18,711 bases of DNA. Source: an uncultured Eubacteriales bacterium (GTDB taxonomy: Bacteria; Bacillota; Clostridia; Oscillospirales; Oscillospiraceae). The notes under the pieces were generated by a model, which was not told where the DNA came from, did no database searches, and worked only from the letters and a program-made list of their open reading frames with translations. Numbering within the stretch: position 1 is the stretch's first letter; each line of letters starts with the position of its first letter. The stretch lies in the NCBI GenBank assembly GCA_900546415.1, contig URCY01000038.1:1-18711 (forward strand), written 5' to 3'. Positions 1 through 6,134 of the stretch are shown here, in pieces. The translations under genes were made by a program, and so were the position numbers.

Positions 1-304
<304 letters not shown>

Positions 305-473
305 ACACAAGCGCTTGAGAAATCTCGATGAGGTTTCAACCACAGTAGATACAGGCTCAGTTGCCGATCATGATCCGTTCTTCCCTTGTTCAGTTTTCAG
401 GGTGCGTCAAAAAAGAAAAGTGAATTATGGAGTCAGGGAAAGGCCAAACCTCCATGATTCTGACTTTTCATAA
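305..473 (+). other. 23S-tRNA transcribed spacer
   Basis: No gene is visible here. The spacer carries the word CTTGTTCAGTTTTCAGG at 385-401, which resembles a motif common just after 23S genes in many Bacillota. It is probably part of the pre-rRNA processing region; that role is inferred. The stretch is co-transcribed with the rRNA and ends directly at the acceptor stem of tRNA-Lys. Confidence 0.5.
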
Positions 474-549
474 CCGCCCTTAGCTCAGTTGGTAGAGCAA
501 CTGACTCTTAATCAGTGGGTCCCCGGTTCGAGTCCGTGAGGGCGGACCA
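474..549 (+). tRNA. tRNA-Lys (anticodon CTT)
   Basis: A complete cloverleaf can be folded by eye. The acceptor CCGCCCT pairs with AGGGCGG, the D-arm is TAGCTCAGTTGGTAGAGCA, and the anticodon arm ACTGA/TCAGT has loop CTCTTAA with anticodon CTT. The T-loop is TTCGAGT, the discriminator is A, and CCA is encoded at 547-549. One T-stem pair is C-T. It lies between the 23S and 5S genes and is likely transcribed with the rRNA operon. Confidence 0.96.
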
Positions 550-594
550 AGCATTCACAGCCGAAAGGCTTTGAAGATAGATGACGCAGGACAT

Positions 595-669
595 GGCCCG
601 TTGGTCAAGTGGTTAAGACAGTGGCCTCTCACGCCATTAACATCGGTTCGAATCCGGTACGGGTCACCA
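595..669 (+). tRNA. tRNA-Glu (anticodon CTC)
   Basis: The acceptor GGCCCGT pairs with ACGGGTC (one G-T). The D-arm reads TGGTCAAGTGGTTAAGACA, and the anticodon arm GTGGC/GCCAT carries loop CTCTCAC with anticodon CTC. The T-loop is TTCGAAT and CCA is encoded at 667-669. It follows tRNA-Lys by 45 bases in the same orientation. No terminator is visible after it. Confidence 0.96.
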
Positions 670-697
670 GCTCTTTTGAGAAGGGCAAAAAAAGCGC

Positions 698-725
698 TTG
701 ACAAAGGTGAAAAGCGCGGTATAAT
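698..725 (+). promoter_or_regulatory. Consensus sigma-A promoter upstream of 5S rRNA
   Basis: A perfect -35 TTGACA (698-703) and a perfect -10 TATAAT (720-725) are separated by 16 bp. They lie between tRNA-Glu and 5S rRNA, predicting a start near 732 and a ~42-nt 5S leader. The 5S gene can therefore be transcribed independently of the upstream rRNA operon. Confidence 0.85.
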
Positions 726-736
726 AAAGAAGTTGA

Positions 737-754
737 CAGAGTCGAACGGCTCTG
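737..754 (+). promoter_or_regulatory. Hairpin in the 5S leader
   Basis: CAGAGTC-GAAC-GGCTCTG forms a 7-bp stem (one G-T) with a 4-nt loop, a few bases after the predicted 5S transcription start. It may be a processing signal or part of the leader. Only the fold is seen; the role is inferred. Confidence 0.45.
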
Positions 755-773
755 AAGACGATAAAAGTAAATA

Positions 774-888
774 GTTGGTGTTGATTGCGATGAGGGTCCA
801 CCTGTTCCCATCCCGAACACAGAAGTTAAGCTCATCTGCGCCGACGATAGTTGCCGGGCGACTGGCTGTGAAAATAGGTAACGCCAAC
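774..888 (+). rRNA. 5S ribosomal RNA
   Basis: The sequence starts GTTGGTGTTGATTGCG and ends GTAACGCCAAC, so the terminal helix (GTTGGTGTT with AACGCCAAC) closes a ~115-nt RNA. Internal landmarks are typical of Bacillota 5S, including TCCCATCCCGAACACAGAAG (loop B/helix III) and GATAGTTGCCGGGCGACTGG. It is preceded by its own promoter and followed at once by a strong terminator. The ends are set by base pairing and may shift by one or two bases. Confidence 0.95.
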
Positions 889-892
889 ATAG

Positions 893-927
893 AAGGCCTC
901 TGTACAAGCTGTGCAGAGGCCTTTTTT
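893..927 (+). terminator. Rho-independent terminator of the rRNA operon/5S
   Basis: A perfect 10-bp stem AAGGCCTCTG (893-902)/CAGAGGCCTT (914-923) is followed by a T-run (922-927). It begins five bases after the 5S gene. Confidence 0.93.
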
Positions 928-998
928 CTGTGAGCTTTGGCCGCAAAGCGGCTTGCTGCCGATGCGCTCCTATCGCTTGAATTTCGGGAGGTACGAGC

Positions 999-1577
999 AT
1001 GGAGGATGCTATGCGCGTGAATGAAAAGGAATATGGAATTCTGAAGCTGCTTGGACACGGGAAGGGCGGCTATTCCTATTTGGCCGAACGAGAGGGAATG
1101 CTTTGTGTGTTAAAGCAGATCCATCACGAGCCGTGTGCATATTACGCATTTGGCAACAAAATCGAGGCGGAGCAGAGGGATTATAACAGGCTCCTGCGAA
1201 CCGGAATCAGAATTCCGAGGATGCTGGACATAGACCTTCCGAATGAACGACTCATTAAGGAATTCATAGACGGCCCGACCATATTTGAATTGGTAAAAAA
1301 CGATGCAATGCTGGATCGGTATTTGGCACAAGTGCGCGAAATGGCAAAGGCCGCATATGAAGCAGGCCTGAATATCGATTATTTCCCGACGAATTTCGTT
1401 GTAAAGGATGACCGGATCTTTTATATCGACTATGAATGTAACGACTATATGGATGAATGGAATTTTGAAAACTGGGGAAGGAAGTATTGGTCCAAAACGC
1501 GAGAATTCCTCGATTATGCGGAACAGAATCGGGCTGCGGCTTCGTCCGGGGGCGGGTGCGGTACGGGCGATGCCTGA
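999..1577 (+). CDS. Small protein-kinase-fold protein (RIO/lipopolysaccharide-kinase-like)
   Basis: This 192-residue protein has the marks of a reduced protein-kinase fold. There is a glycine-rich loop GHGKGGYS at 19-26, a VLKQ lysine at 39, a catalytic-loop-like NIDYFPTNF with D127 and N132, and a metal-binding YIDYEC with D144. It lacks the large C-lobe of Hanks-type kinases (usually over 250 residues), so a small Kdo/RIO-like or aminoglycoside-phosphotransferase-like kinase is the best family guess; the substrate is unknown. GGGAGG lies 7 bases before the ATG at 999; an alternative ATG at 1011 also has GGAGG upstream. The last ~15 residues (ASSGGGCGTGDA) are low-complexity and GC-rich, unlike the rest. 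The gene is visibly more AT-rich than its neighbours, suggesting transfer. No promoter was recognised. Confidence 0.8.
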   Translation: MEDAMRVNEKEYGILKLLGHGKGGYSYLAEREGMLCVLKQIHHEPCAYYAFGNKIEAEQRDYNRLLRTGIRIPRMLDIDLPNERLIKEFIDGPTIFELVKNDAMLDRYLAQVREMAKAAYEAGLNIDYFPTNFVVKDDRIFYIDYECNDYMDEWNFENWGRKYWSKTREFLDYAEQNRAAASSGGGCGTGDA

Positions 1578-1733
1578 CGAAATGCCCCGATTGCAATCAG
1601 GACTTTTGAAGCATGAAAGCACAGCTGCTTTGCACGGGAAGTCTTAACAGAAATTATGTGAACCTCGCAAATCGCAGAAGCAGACGCGGCGCAGATCACG
1701 ATCCCTTTGCGTCTTGCAGAAAGGAAATCTCAA

Positions 1734-2201
1734 ATGATAAAAATACTTTTTGTCTGTCTTGGCAACATCTGCCGCAGCCCGATGGCGGAGCTTTTGCTGC
1801 GCGATCTGGTCGAAAAGCGCGGCGTGCAGGACGAATTTTTCATCCGTTCGGCCGCGATCTCCGACGAGGAGGTCGGAAATCCGGTCTATCCGCCGGTGCG
1901 CAAGCGGCTCGAGGCGGAGGGGATCTCCTGTGCGGGAAAGCGCGCCGTGCAGCTCACGCGCGCGGATTATGCCGCATATGACCTGCTGATTGGCATGGAG
2001 CGTTCGCATTTGCGCGCGATGCAGCGCCTGTTCGGCGGCGACCCGGCGGGGAAGCTGCGCCTGCTGGCGGATTACACCGCCCGTCCGCATGACATCGCCG
2101 ACCCGTGGTACACGCGCGACTTCGAAACGGCCGAGCGCGACATCCGCTCGGGCTGCGAGGGACTGCTCGAGCAGCTCGCCGACCGATTGAACAACCCATA
2201 A
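1734..2201 (+). CDS. Low-molecular-weight protein tyrosine phosphatase
   Basis: This cytosolic phosphatase of 155 residues hydrolyses phosphotyrosine, or possibly phosphoarginine as in Bacillus YwlE. The N-terminal P-loop VCLGNICRSPMAE carries the nucleophile C8 and R14 of the C-X5-R-S motif. The general acid lies in DPWY with D123, near the C-terminus as in all LMW-PTPs, and length is typical (~150). The ATG at 1734 is chosen because AAGGAAA sits at 1721-1727 and the family signature starts at once; a TTG at 1707 would add nine residues with no support. It lies 156 bp after a kinase-like gene, but the gap and the different base composition argue against a conserved pair. A shared terminator follows. 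Confidence 0.93.
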   Translation: MIKILFVCLGNICRSPMAELLLRDLVEKRGVQDEFFIRSAAISDEEVGNPVYPPVRKRLEAEGISCAGKRAVQLTRADYAAYDLLIGMERSHLRAMQRLFGGDPAGKLRLLADYTARPHDIADPWYTRDFETAERDIRSGCEGLLEQLADRLNNP

Positions 2202-2208
2202 GGAATCG

Positions 2209-2251
2209 AAAACGCCGTCGACCTCCGAGCCTCGGAGATCGGCGGCGTTTT
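2209..2251. terminator. Bidirectional terminator between convergent genes
   Basis: An imperfect long hairpin runs from AAAACGCCG at 2209-2217 to CGGCGTTTT at 2243-2251, with inner arms CCTCCGAG/CTCGGAG. A-rich 5' and T-rich 3' tails let it act on both strands. It serves the phosphatase gene (plus) and the flavodoxin/ferredoxin gene (minus). Confidence 0.85.
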
Positions 2252-2278
2252 CTGCCTCTGGTTTCCCGCAAACCGTTT

Positions 2279-3028
2279 TTACAGCGCCTCAAAATGATAG
2301 CGCGGCTTGCCGCGGCTCTTCCGGCCGTACTCGATCGCCTCCGTGGGGCAGTAGCAGATGCAGGCCATGCAGTGCGTGCAGCTCCCGCACCAGACCGGCT
2401 TGCCGTCGTAGAGCAGGATGTTGTTGACGGGGCAGCGGCGGGCGCAGATGCCGCAGCCGGTGCAGGCCTCGCCGACGCGGAAGGCGCGATCCGAGACGAA
2501 GCAGGAATAAAAGGCCGGATTCACCGGCCCGCTCATCAGCCGGTCATAGAGGTTGTTCCGGGGTGGGTCAAAGGGGCGGCCGCTGCGGATCGCGTCGATG
2601 GCGCGGTCAAGCTCCGGCTCGGCCTTGGCGACGATCTGCCGCGCCTGCTCCGGCTGCGGGGCGTTGAACAGGGCAATGTAGTTCTCGGGCATGACGAGCT
2701 GCGCCGTGCCCATGGAGGTCAGCCCCTTTTCCCGGCAAAGCGCCCGGTTATACCGGTCGGCGCTGCCGATCTCGCTGCCGCAGGTCATGACGAACCACAC
2801 CTGCTCCGCGCCGGGCAGCGCCGTTTTGCGCAGATGCTCGCGCACGACGCGCGGAATGCGCCACGCGTAGGTCGGCGTGACGACGACGAGGCGCGCGCCG
2901 ACCTTGACCGGCGTCGTGTCGCCGGCCTTGATGCGCTCGTTCAGACTGAGCAGCGGCTCACCCAGCGCCTCGGCAATGCGCTGCGCCGCATATTTGCTGT
3001 TTCCCGTGCCGGAAAAATAAAAAACCAT
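2279..3028 (-). CDS. EFR1-type flavodoxin / 4Fe-4S ferredoxin protein
   Basis: This protein of 249 residues combines an N-terminal flavodoxin-like domain (phosphate-binding loop FSGTGNSKY at residues 5-13) with two C-terminal 4Fe-4S motifs, CTGCGICARRCP and CGSCTHCMACICYCP. Such proteins are called EFRO/EFR1 family and are thought to shuttle electrons between flavin and iron-sulfur carriers in anaerobes; the exact partner is not known. The start at 3028 is chosen because GGAGGG lies 6 bases upstream and the FMN motif follows directly. An upstream in-frame ATG at 3151 would lie within the promoter. The gene appears monocistronic: its own promoter lies at 3123-3151 and the shared terminator follows. 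Confidence 0.9.
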   Translation of the reverse strand: MVFYFSGTGNSKYAAQRIAEALGEPLLSLNERIKAGDTTPVKVGARLVVVTPTYAWRIPRVVREHLRKTALPGAEQVWFVMTCGSEIGSADRYNRALCREKGLTSMGTAQLVMPENYIALFNAPQPEQARQIVAKAEPELDRAIDAIRSGRPFDPPRNNLYDRLMSGPVNPAFYSCFVSDRAFRVGEACTGCGICARRCPVNNILLYDGKPVWCGSCTHCMACICYCPTEAIEYGRKSRGKPRYHFEAL

Positions 3029-3122
3029 GTCGAACCCTCCGTTCCGGTCGATTCCCTGCCGGTCGAGCGCCGCCGCGCCGAAAAATCTGACCCGCGCGGC
3101 GCGAAAAGCTCCGGCCGGTTTC

Positions 3123-3151
3123 ATTATATCAGCCGCGCGGAGTATGCGCAA
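3123..3151 (-). promoter_or_regulatory. Promoter for the flavodoxin/ferredoxin gene
   Basis: Reading the minus strand, TTGCGC (3151-3146) and a perfect TATAAT (3128-3123) are separated by 17 bp, about 95 bp before the start codon. Confidence 0.65.
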
Positions 3152-3182
3152 GAAAAACCGGGGGCGATTTACCGAAACACGC

Positions 3183-3211
3183 TTGCAATTTTGCTAAAAT
3201 TCCGTTAAAAT
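3183..3211 (+). promoter_or_regulatory. Promoter for the macrodomain cassette
   Basis: TTGCAA (3183-3188) and TAAAAT (3206-3211) are separated by 17 bp, ~85 bp before the macrodomain start codon. It diverges from the flavodoxin promoter, only ~30 bp away. Confidence 0.6.
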
Positions 3212-3296
3212 ACAGACAGCTCATCAAGTTATGTTGGGCGAAAATCAAACAGAAACGGAACGGCGCCTGAAAAATTCTGATCGGCGGTGATTTGCA

Positions 3297-4292
3297 ATGC
3301 CTCTCCTGTTGGTTCGCAACGATCTTACAAAAATGCCCGTGGACGCGATCGTCAACGCGGCGAACGAGTCCCTGCTGGGGGGCGGCGGCGTGGACGGCTG
3401 CGTCCACCGTGCGGCCGGTCCGGAGCTGCTGGAGGCCTGCCGCGTGCTCGGCGGCTGCAAGACCGGCGAGGCCAAGCTCACGGCGGGCTTCCGGCTGCCC
3501 TGCCGCTATGTGATCCACACCGTCGGCCCGGTCTGGCGCGGCGGCACGCACGGCGAGCGCGAGCAGTTGGCCTCGTGCTACCGGTCGAGCCTCGCGCTTG
3601 CGCGGGCGCACGGCTGCGAGACGGTGGCCTTCCCGCTGATCTCCTCCGGCATTTTCGGCTATCCCAAGGATCAGGCGCTTCGCGTCGCGGTCGACACGAT
3701 CGGCGCATTTTTGGCGGAAAACGACCTGACGGTCTATCTCGTCATTTTTGACCGCGCATCCTACGAGATCGGCGGCAAGCTGTTTGCGGACATCGCCGCC
3801 TACATCGACGAGCGCTATGTCGACGCGCACACCGACCTCCGCCGGGAGCGGCTGCGCCGGGTGGGCGTCGCTGAGAACCGGATGCCGAGCGCCTGCGAGG
3901 CCGCGCCCATGGCAGCCTCCGGGCTGGACGAGGCGCTTGCGCATCTGGACGCCGGATTTTCCGAGACGCTGCTGAAGCTCATCGACCGCAGCGGCAAAAA
4001 GGATTCCGAGATCTATAAAAAAGCCAACGTGGATCGCAAGCTGTTCTCGAAGATCCGCAGCAACCCGGCTTATCGCCCCTCCAAGCCGACGGCTGTCGCC
4101 TTTGCCGTCGCGCTGGAGCTGAGCCTGCCGGACACGCGCGACCTCATCGCCCGCGCGGGCTATGCGCTGAGCGCCAGCAGCAAGTTTGACGTCATCGTCG
4201 AATATTTCATCGCGCGGAAACATTACAACATCTTTGAGATCAACGAGGCGCTGTTCGCCTTTGACCAGAGCCTGCTGGGAACGGGGGGATAA
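3297..4292 (+). CDS. Macrodomain ADP-ribose-binding/hydrolase protein with helical C-terminal module
   Basis: Residues 1-165 are a macrodomain of the O-acetyl-ADP-ribose deacetylase/mono-ADP-ribose hydrolase class. VNAANESLLGGGGVDG at 19-34 forms the ADP-ribose and catalytic loop, and ISSGIFGYP at 115-123 forms the diphosphate loop. Residues ~215-331 are a separate, highly charged all-helical module (SGKKDSEIYKKANVDRKLFS, then SKPTAVAFAVALELSL) that resembles a Cro/XRE-like helix-turn-helix. Macrodomain-only proteins are ~170-180 residues, so this is a two-domain form. The Shine-Dalgarno is weak (GGTGAT). The gene opens a cassette whose next start codon is 2 bp after its stop. Expected action is removal or sensing of ADP-ribose marks in the cytosol; nucleic acid binding by the C-terminus is inferred. 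Confidence 0.9.
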   Translation: MPLLLVRNDLTKMPVDAIVNAANESLLGGGGVDGCVHRAAGPELLEACRVLGGCKTGEAKLTAGFRLPCRYVIHTVGPVWRGGTHGEREQLASCYRSSLALARAHGCETVAFPLISSGIFGYPKDQALRVAVDTIGAFLAENDLTVYLVIFDRASYEIGGKLFADIAAYIDERYVDAHTDLRRERLRRVGVAENRMPSACEAAPMAASGLDEALAHLDAGFSETLLKLIDRSGKKDSEIYKKANVDRKLFSKIRSNPAYRPSKPTAVAFAVALELSLPDTRDLIARAGYALSASSKFDVIVEYFIARKHYNIFEINEALFAFDQSLLGTGG

Positions 4293-4294
4293 CG

Positions 4295-4744
4295 GTGTAC
4301 TACTCGGAGCTTGTGAAAAGGGCGTGCGCGATTCTGTATGACGCCCATCGGGACGATGTCGACAAGGGCGGCTATCCCTATGTGTTCCATCCGTTCTATC
4401 TGGCCACCCAGATGGACGGCGAGGACGCCGTCTGCACGGCGCTGCTGCACGATGTGCTGGAGGATCACGGCGACCGGTATTCGCTCGACGCACTTGCGCG
4501 GGCGGGCTTCCCGGAGGCCGTTCTGCGGGCGCTCCGCCTGCTGACCCACGCCGAGGGCGTGCCGTATATGGACTATGTCCGCGCGCTGGCGCAGGACCCG
4601 ATCGCCCGCAGGGTCAAGCTGGCGGATCTCCGGCACAACACCGACGTCCGACGCCTGAACGGCGCGCGCCCGAAGAAATACGACCTGTATCTGCAGGCAA
4701 TTCGGTATTTACAGGCGCAGGATACCGATCCCAAAACCGAATAA
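4295..4744 (+). CDS. HD-domain phosphohydrolase, SpoT/MESH1-like
   Basis: This 149-residue protein shows the metal-binding pattern of (p)ppGpp-hydrolase-type HD domains: H32 in FHPFYLA, H52-D53 in LLHDVLED, and D111 in KLADLRHN. It has no synthetase, TGS or ACT domain, so it resembles stand-alone small alarmone hydrolases (MESH1 type, ~180 residues) in a slightly shorter form. Substrate could be (p)ppGpp, NADPH or another nucleotide; this cannot be settled from sequence. The start is GTG at 4295, 2 bp after the macrodomain stop, with a G-rich ribosome site inside the upstream gene, which implies translational coupling. A small hairpin GTCGCCC-GGC-GGGCGAC at 4748-4764 follows its stop. Confidence 0.88.
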   Translation: MYYSELVKRACAILYDAHRDDVDKGGYPYVFHPFYLATQMDGEDAVCTALLHDVLEDHGDRYSLDALARAGFPEAVLRALRLLTHAEGVPYMDYVRALAQDPIARRVKLADLRHNTDVRRLNGARPKKYDLYLQAIRYLQAQDTDPKTE

Positions 4745-4765
4745 ATGTCGCCCGGCGGGCGACCG

Positions 4766-4817
4766 AATCCTCCTTCCGATGCGCTAAAATGATGGCGTAA
4801 TCAAACGAAGGAGGATT
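4766..4817 (+). promoter_or_regulatory. Inverted repeat that can hide the vWA gene's ribosome site
   Basis: AATCCTCCTTC (4766-4776) is the exact reverse complement of GAAGGAGGATT (4807-4817), which contains the Shine-Dalgarno of the gene starting at 4824. An mRNA hairpin with a 30-nt loop would bury the ribosome site. The loop includes TAAAAT (4785-4790). No U-run follows, so it is not a terminator. Regulation is inferred. Confidence 0.6.
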
Positions 4818-4823
4818 TTTCTT

Positions 4824-5459
4824 ATGACGGAGCTGGTTTTTATTTTGGATCGCAGCGGCTCGATGGCGCCTCTGGCGTCGGACACGATCGGCGGCTTCAA
4901 CGCGATGATCGCGAAGCAGAAGCGGGAGACGGGCGCGGCGCTGGTCTCCACGGTGCTCTTTGACGATACATGCACGGTCATCCATGACCGTCTGCCGCTC
5001 GAGAAGATCCCGCCGCTGACGGAGCGGGAATACTACGCGCGCGGCTGCACGGCGCTGCTCGACGCGCTGGGCGGCGCGATCCACCACATCGGCAATGTGC
5101 ACAAATATGCCCGCCGTGAGGACGTTCCGGAAAGGACGCTGTTCGTCATTACGACCGACGGCTATGAAAACGCCAGCCGCCGCTATGATTACGAGACGGT
5201 GCGGCGCATGATCGAGCGGCAGAAGGCGCGCTACGGCTGGGAATTTCTCTTCCTCGGCGCGAACATCGACGCGGCGAGGGAGGCGGCGCGCTTCGGCATC
5301 AACGCGGATCGTGCCGTGAGCTACAAATGCGACAGCGCAGGCACGGCGCTGAACTACGAGGTCATCGGCGAGGCCGTTTGCAGCGTTCGCGCCGACAGGC
5401 CGCTCTGCGCGGATTGGAAGCGCCGCATCGACGAGGACGTGCAGAAAAGGGGGAAGTGA
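4824..5459 (+). CDS. von Willebrand factor type A domain protein
   Basis: This single-domain cytosolic vWA protein has 211 residues and no signal peptide. It has a complete MIDAS metal site: D9-x-S11-x-S13 in DRSGSM, T76 in GCTALLDAL, and D112 in TTDGYEN. It resembles the TerY-like stand-alone vWA proteins found with tellurium-resistance-type and ADP-ribose-related genes; such domains scaffold metal-dependent protein complexes rather than catalyse. AAGGAGGA precedes the ATG, but an upstream inverted repeat can pair with it. It lies 79 bp after the HD gene and 4 bp before the glycohydrolase remnant, so it is part of the same cassette. The partner protein is unknown. Confidence 0.88.
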   Translation: MTELVFILDRSGSMAPLASDTIGGFNAMIAKQKRETGAALVSTVLFDDTCTVIHDRLPLEKIPPLTEREYYARGCTALLDALGGAIHHIGNVHKYARREDVPERTLFVITTDGYENASRRYDYETVRRMIERQKARYGWEFLFLGANIDAAREAARFGINADRAVSYKCDSAGTALNYEVIGEAVCSVRADRPLCADWKRRIDEDVQKRGK

Positions 5460-5463
5460 GCAT

Positions 5464-5724
5464 ATGTACGGGGCAATTCTGGGCGACATCGTGGGCAGCC
5501 CCTATGAGTTCGACTGCAAGAACTACAAGGCGAAGGATTTTCCCCTGTTCAGCTGCCGCTCCGACTTCACCGACGACACGGTGATGACGCTGGCCGCCAT
5601 CACCGGCAGCATCGCAGAGGCGTTCTACGGCGTGCCGGAGGAGCTGCGGCAGGAGTGCCGCAAGCGCCTGCCGACAGAGCTGACGGACATTTTGTGCGCG
5701 TGGGAAGCGAGGCGCTGCGGATAA
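5464..5724 (+). pseudogene. ADP-ribosylglycohydrolase with large internal deletion
   Basis: Residues 1-43 match the N-terminus of DraG/ADP-ribosylglycohydrolases (MYGAILGDIVGSPYEF, then FTDDTVMTLA with the metal-binding TDDT at 36-39). From residue ~44 the sequence jumps to the C-terminal helix of the same family (AAITGSIAEAFYGVPEEL). Family members are ~250-300 residues; this one has 86. The middle, including the second metal motif normally written GGDSDT, is gone, while the frame is kept. The junction at 5587-5595 (ACGCTGGCC, Thr-Leu-Ala) fits a short repeat that would occur in both TDDTVMTLA and the usual DSDTLAA, pointing to slippage or short-homology deletion. It should be inactive as a hydrolase; a retained small protein role is possible but unsupported. 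Confidence 0.8.
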
Positions 5725-5865
5725 CGGGCGGCCTTTGCAGGGGGACTTGCGGCGAGAGCACGTCCGACCGCCGGTATGTGCAGGCCGAGCTTGCTCCGTA
5801 GGTTATCCACAGCCGGCCGAAGAAGCGAACGCGTTCTCCGGTTGCGGTCGGCCTACGCCTTTTCC
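5725..5865. other. GC-rich intergenic region with short inverted repeats
   Basis: No gene is supported. CGTAGG (5797-5802) and GGCCGA (5815-5820) are both complementary to parts of TCGGCCTACG (5848-5857), and GAACGCGTTC (5827-5836) is a 10-bp palindrome between them. A single perfect DnaA-box word TTATCCACA lies at 5803-5811. The region separates the glycohydrolase remnant from the MITE. Confidence 0.4.
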
Positions 5866-6030
5866 TAGGGAACCTCTGAATCAATCGGCAGCGGCGCTCA
5901 GTGGGTCTTTTGCCCCAACTTTTCGGTTTGAAAATCTTGAAATACACAAAGTATTCCTGCAATTTTCAAACCTTAATTTGGAACAAAATCCCTCGCTGAC
6001 CGCTCTTGCAATTTAATCAGAGGTTCCCTA
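5866..6030. mobile_element. Foldback MITE with TA (or CTAG) target duplication
   Basis: The element is ~165 bp and bounded by inverted repeats GGGAACCTCTGA (5868-5879) and TCAGAGGTTCCC (6017-6028), each flanked by TA inside CTAG. The two ~81-bp halves are imperfect reverse complements along their whole length, with a strong inner pair GGTTTGAAAAT (5925-5935)/ATTTTCAAACC (5962-5972) and AATAC/GTATT around the 5-nt centre ACAAA. It has no coding capacity, so it would depend on a transposase elsewhere, plausibly IS630/Tc1-like (TA duplication) or IS5-like. Confidence 0.85.
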
Positions 6031-6041
6031 GTATGACAGAG

Positions 6042-6073
6042 CCGGGGACAGACGCAGCAGCGTCTGTCCCCGG
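6042..6073. repeat. Perfect 14-bp stem-loop downstream of the LRR-SLH gene
   Basis: CCGGGGACAGACGC (6042-6055) and GCGTCTGTCCCCGG (6060-6073) form a perfect 14-bp stem with loop AGCA. It lies 61 bp after the minus-strand stop codon, where a terminator is expected. Neither side has a clear T-run, so it may be a weak terminator or a dispersed hairpin repeat. Confidence 0.7.
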
Positions 6074-6134
6074 TATTTCTGCGAAGGTGCTGCCGACCGG
6101 CGGAGTGATCGCCGCGCGTTCGGCAAGGCGGGGC

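Noticed and set aside
733..760. Second TTGACA just before 5S as an additional promoter
   Set aside because: No acceptable -10 box lies at 16-18 bp, and the word overlaps the leader hairpin.
2105..3208. Long plus-strand frame over the flavodoxin/ferredoxin gene
   Set aside because: Alanine/arginine-rich shadow; the minus-strand protein has clear FMN and 4Fe-4S motifs, a ribosome site and a promoter.
5803..5811. Perfect DnaA box TTATCCACA
   Set aside because: It is a single copy with no cluster, no AT-rich unwinding element and no dnaA/dnaN nearby, so it does not support an origin.
6042..6073. Strong terminator of the LRR-SLH gene
   Set aside because: The 14-bp stem is perfect, but neither strand has a following T-run, so it is listed as a stem-loop repeat rather than a terminator.
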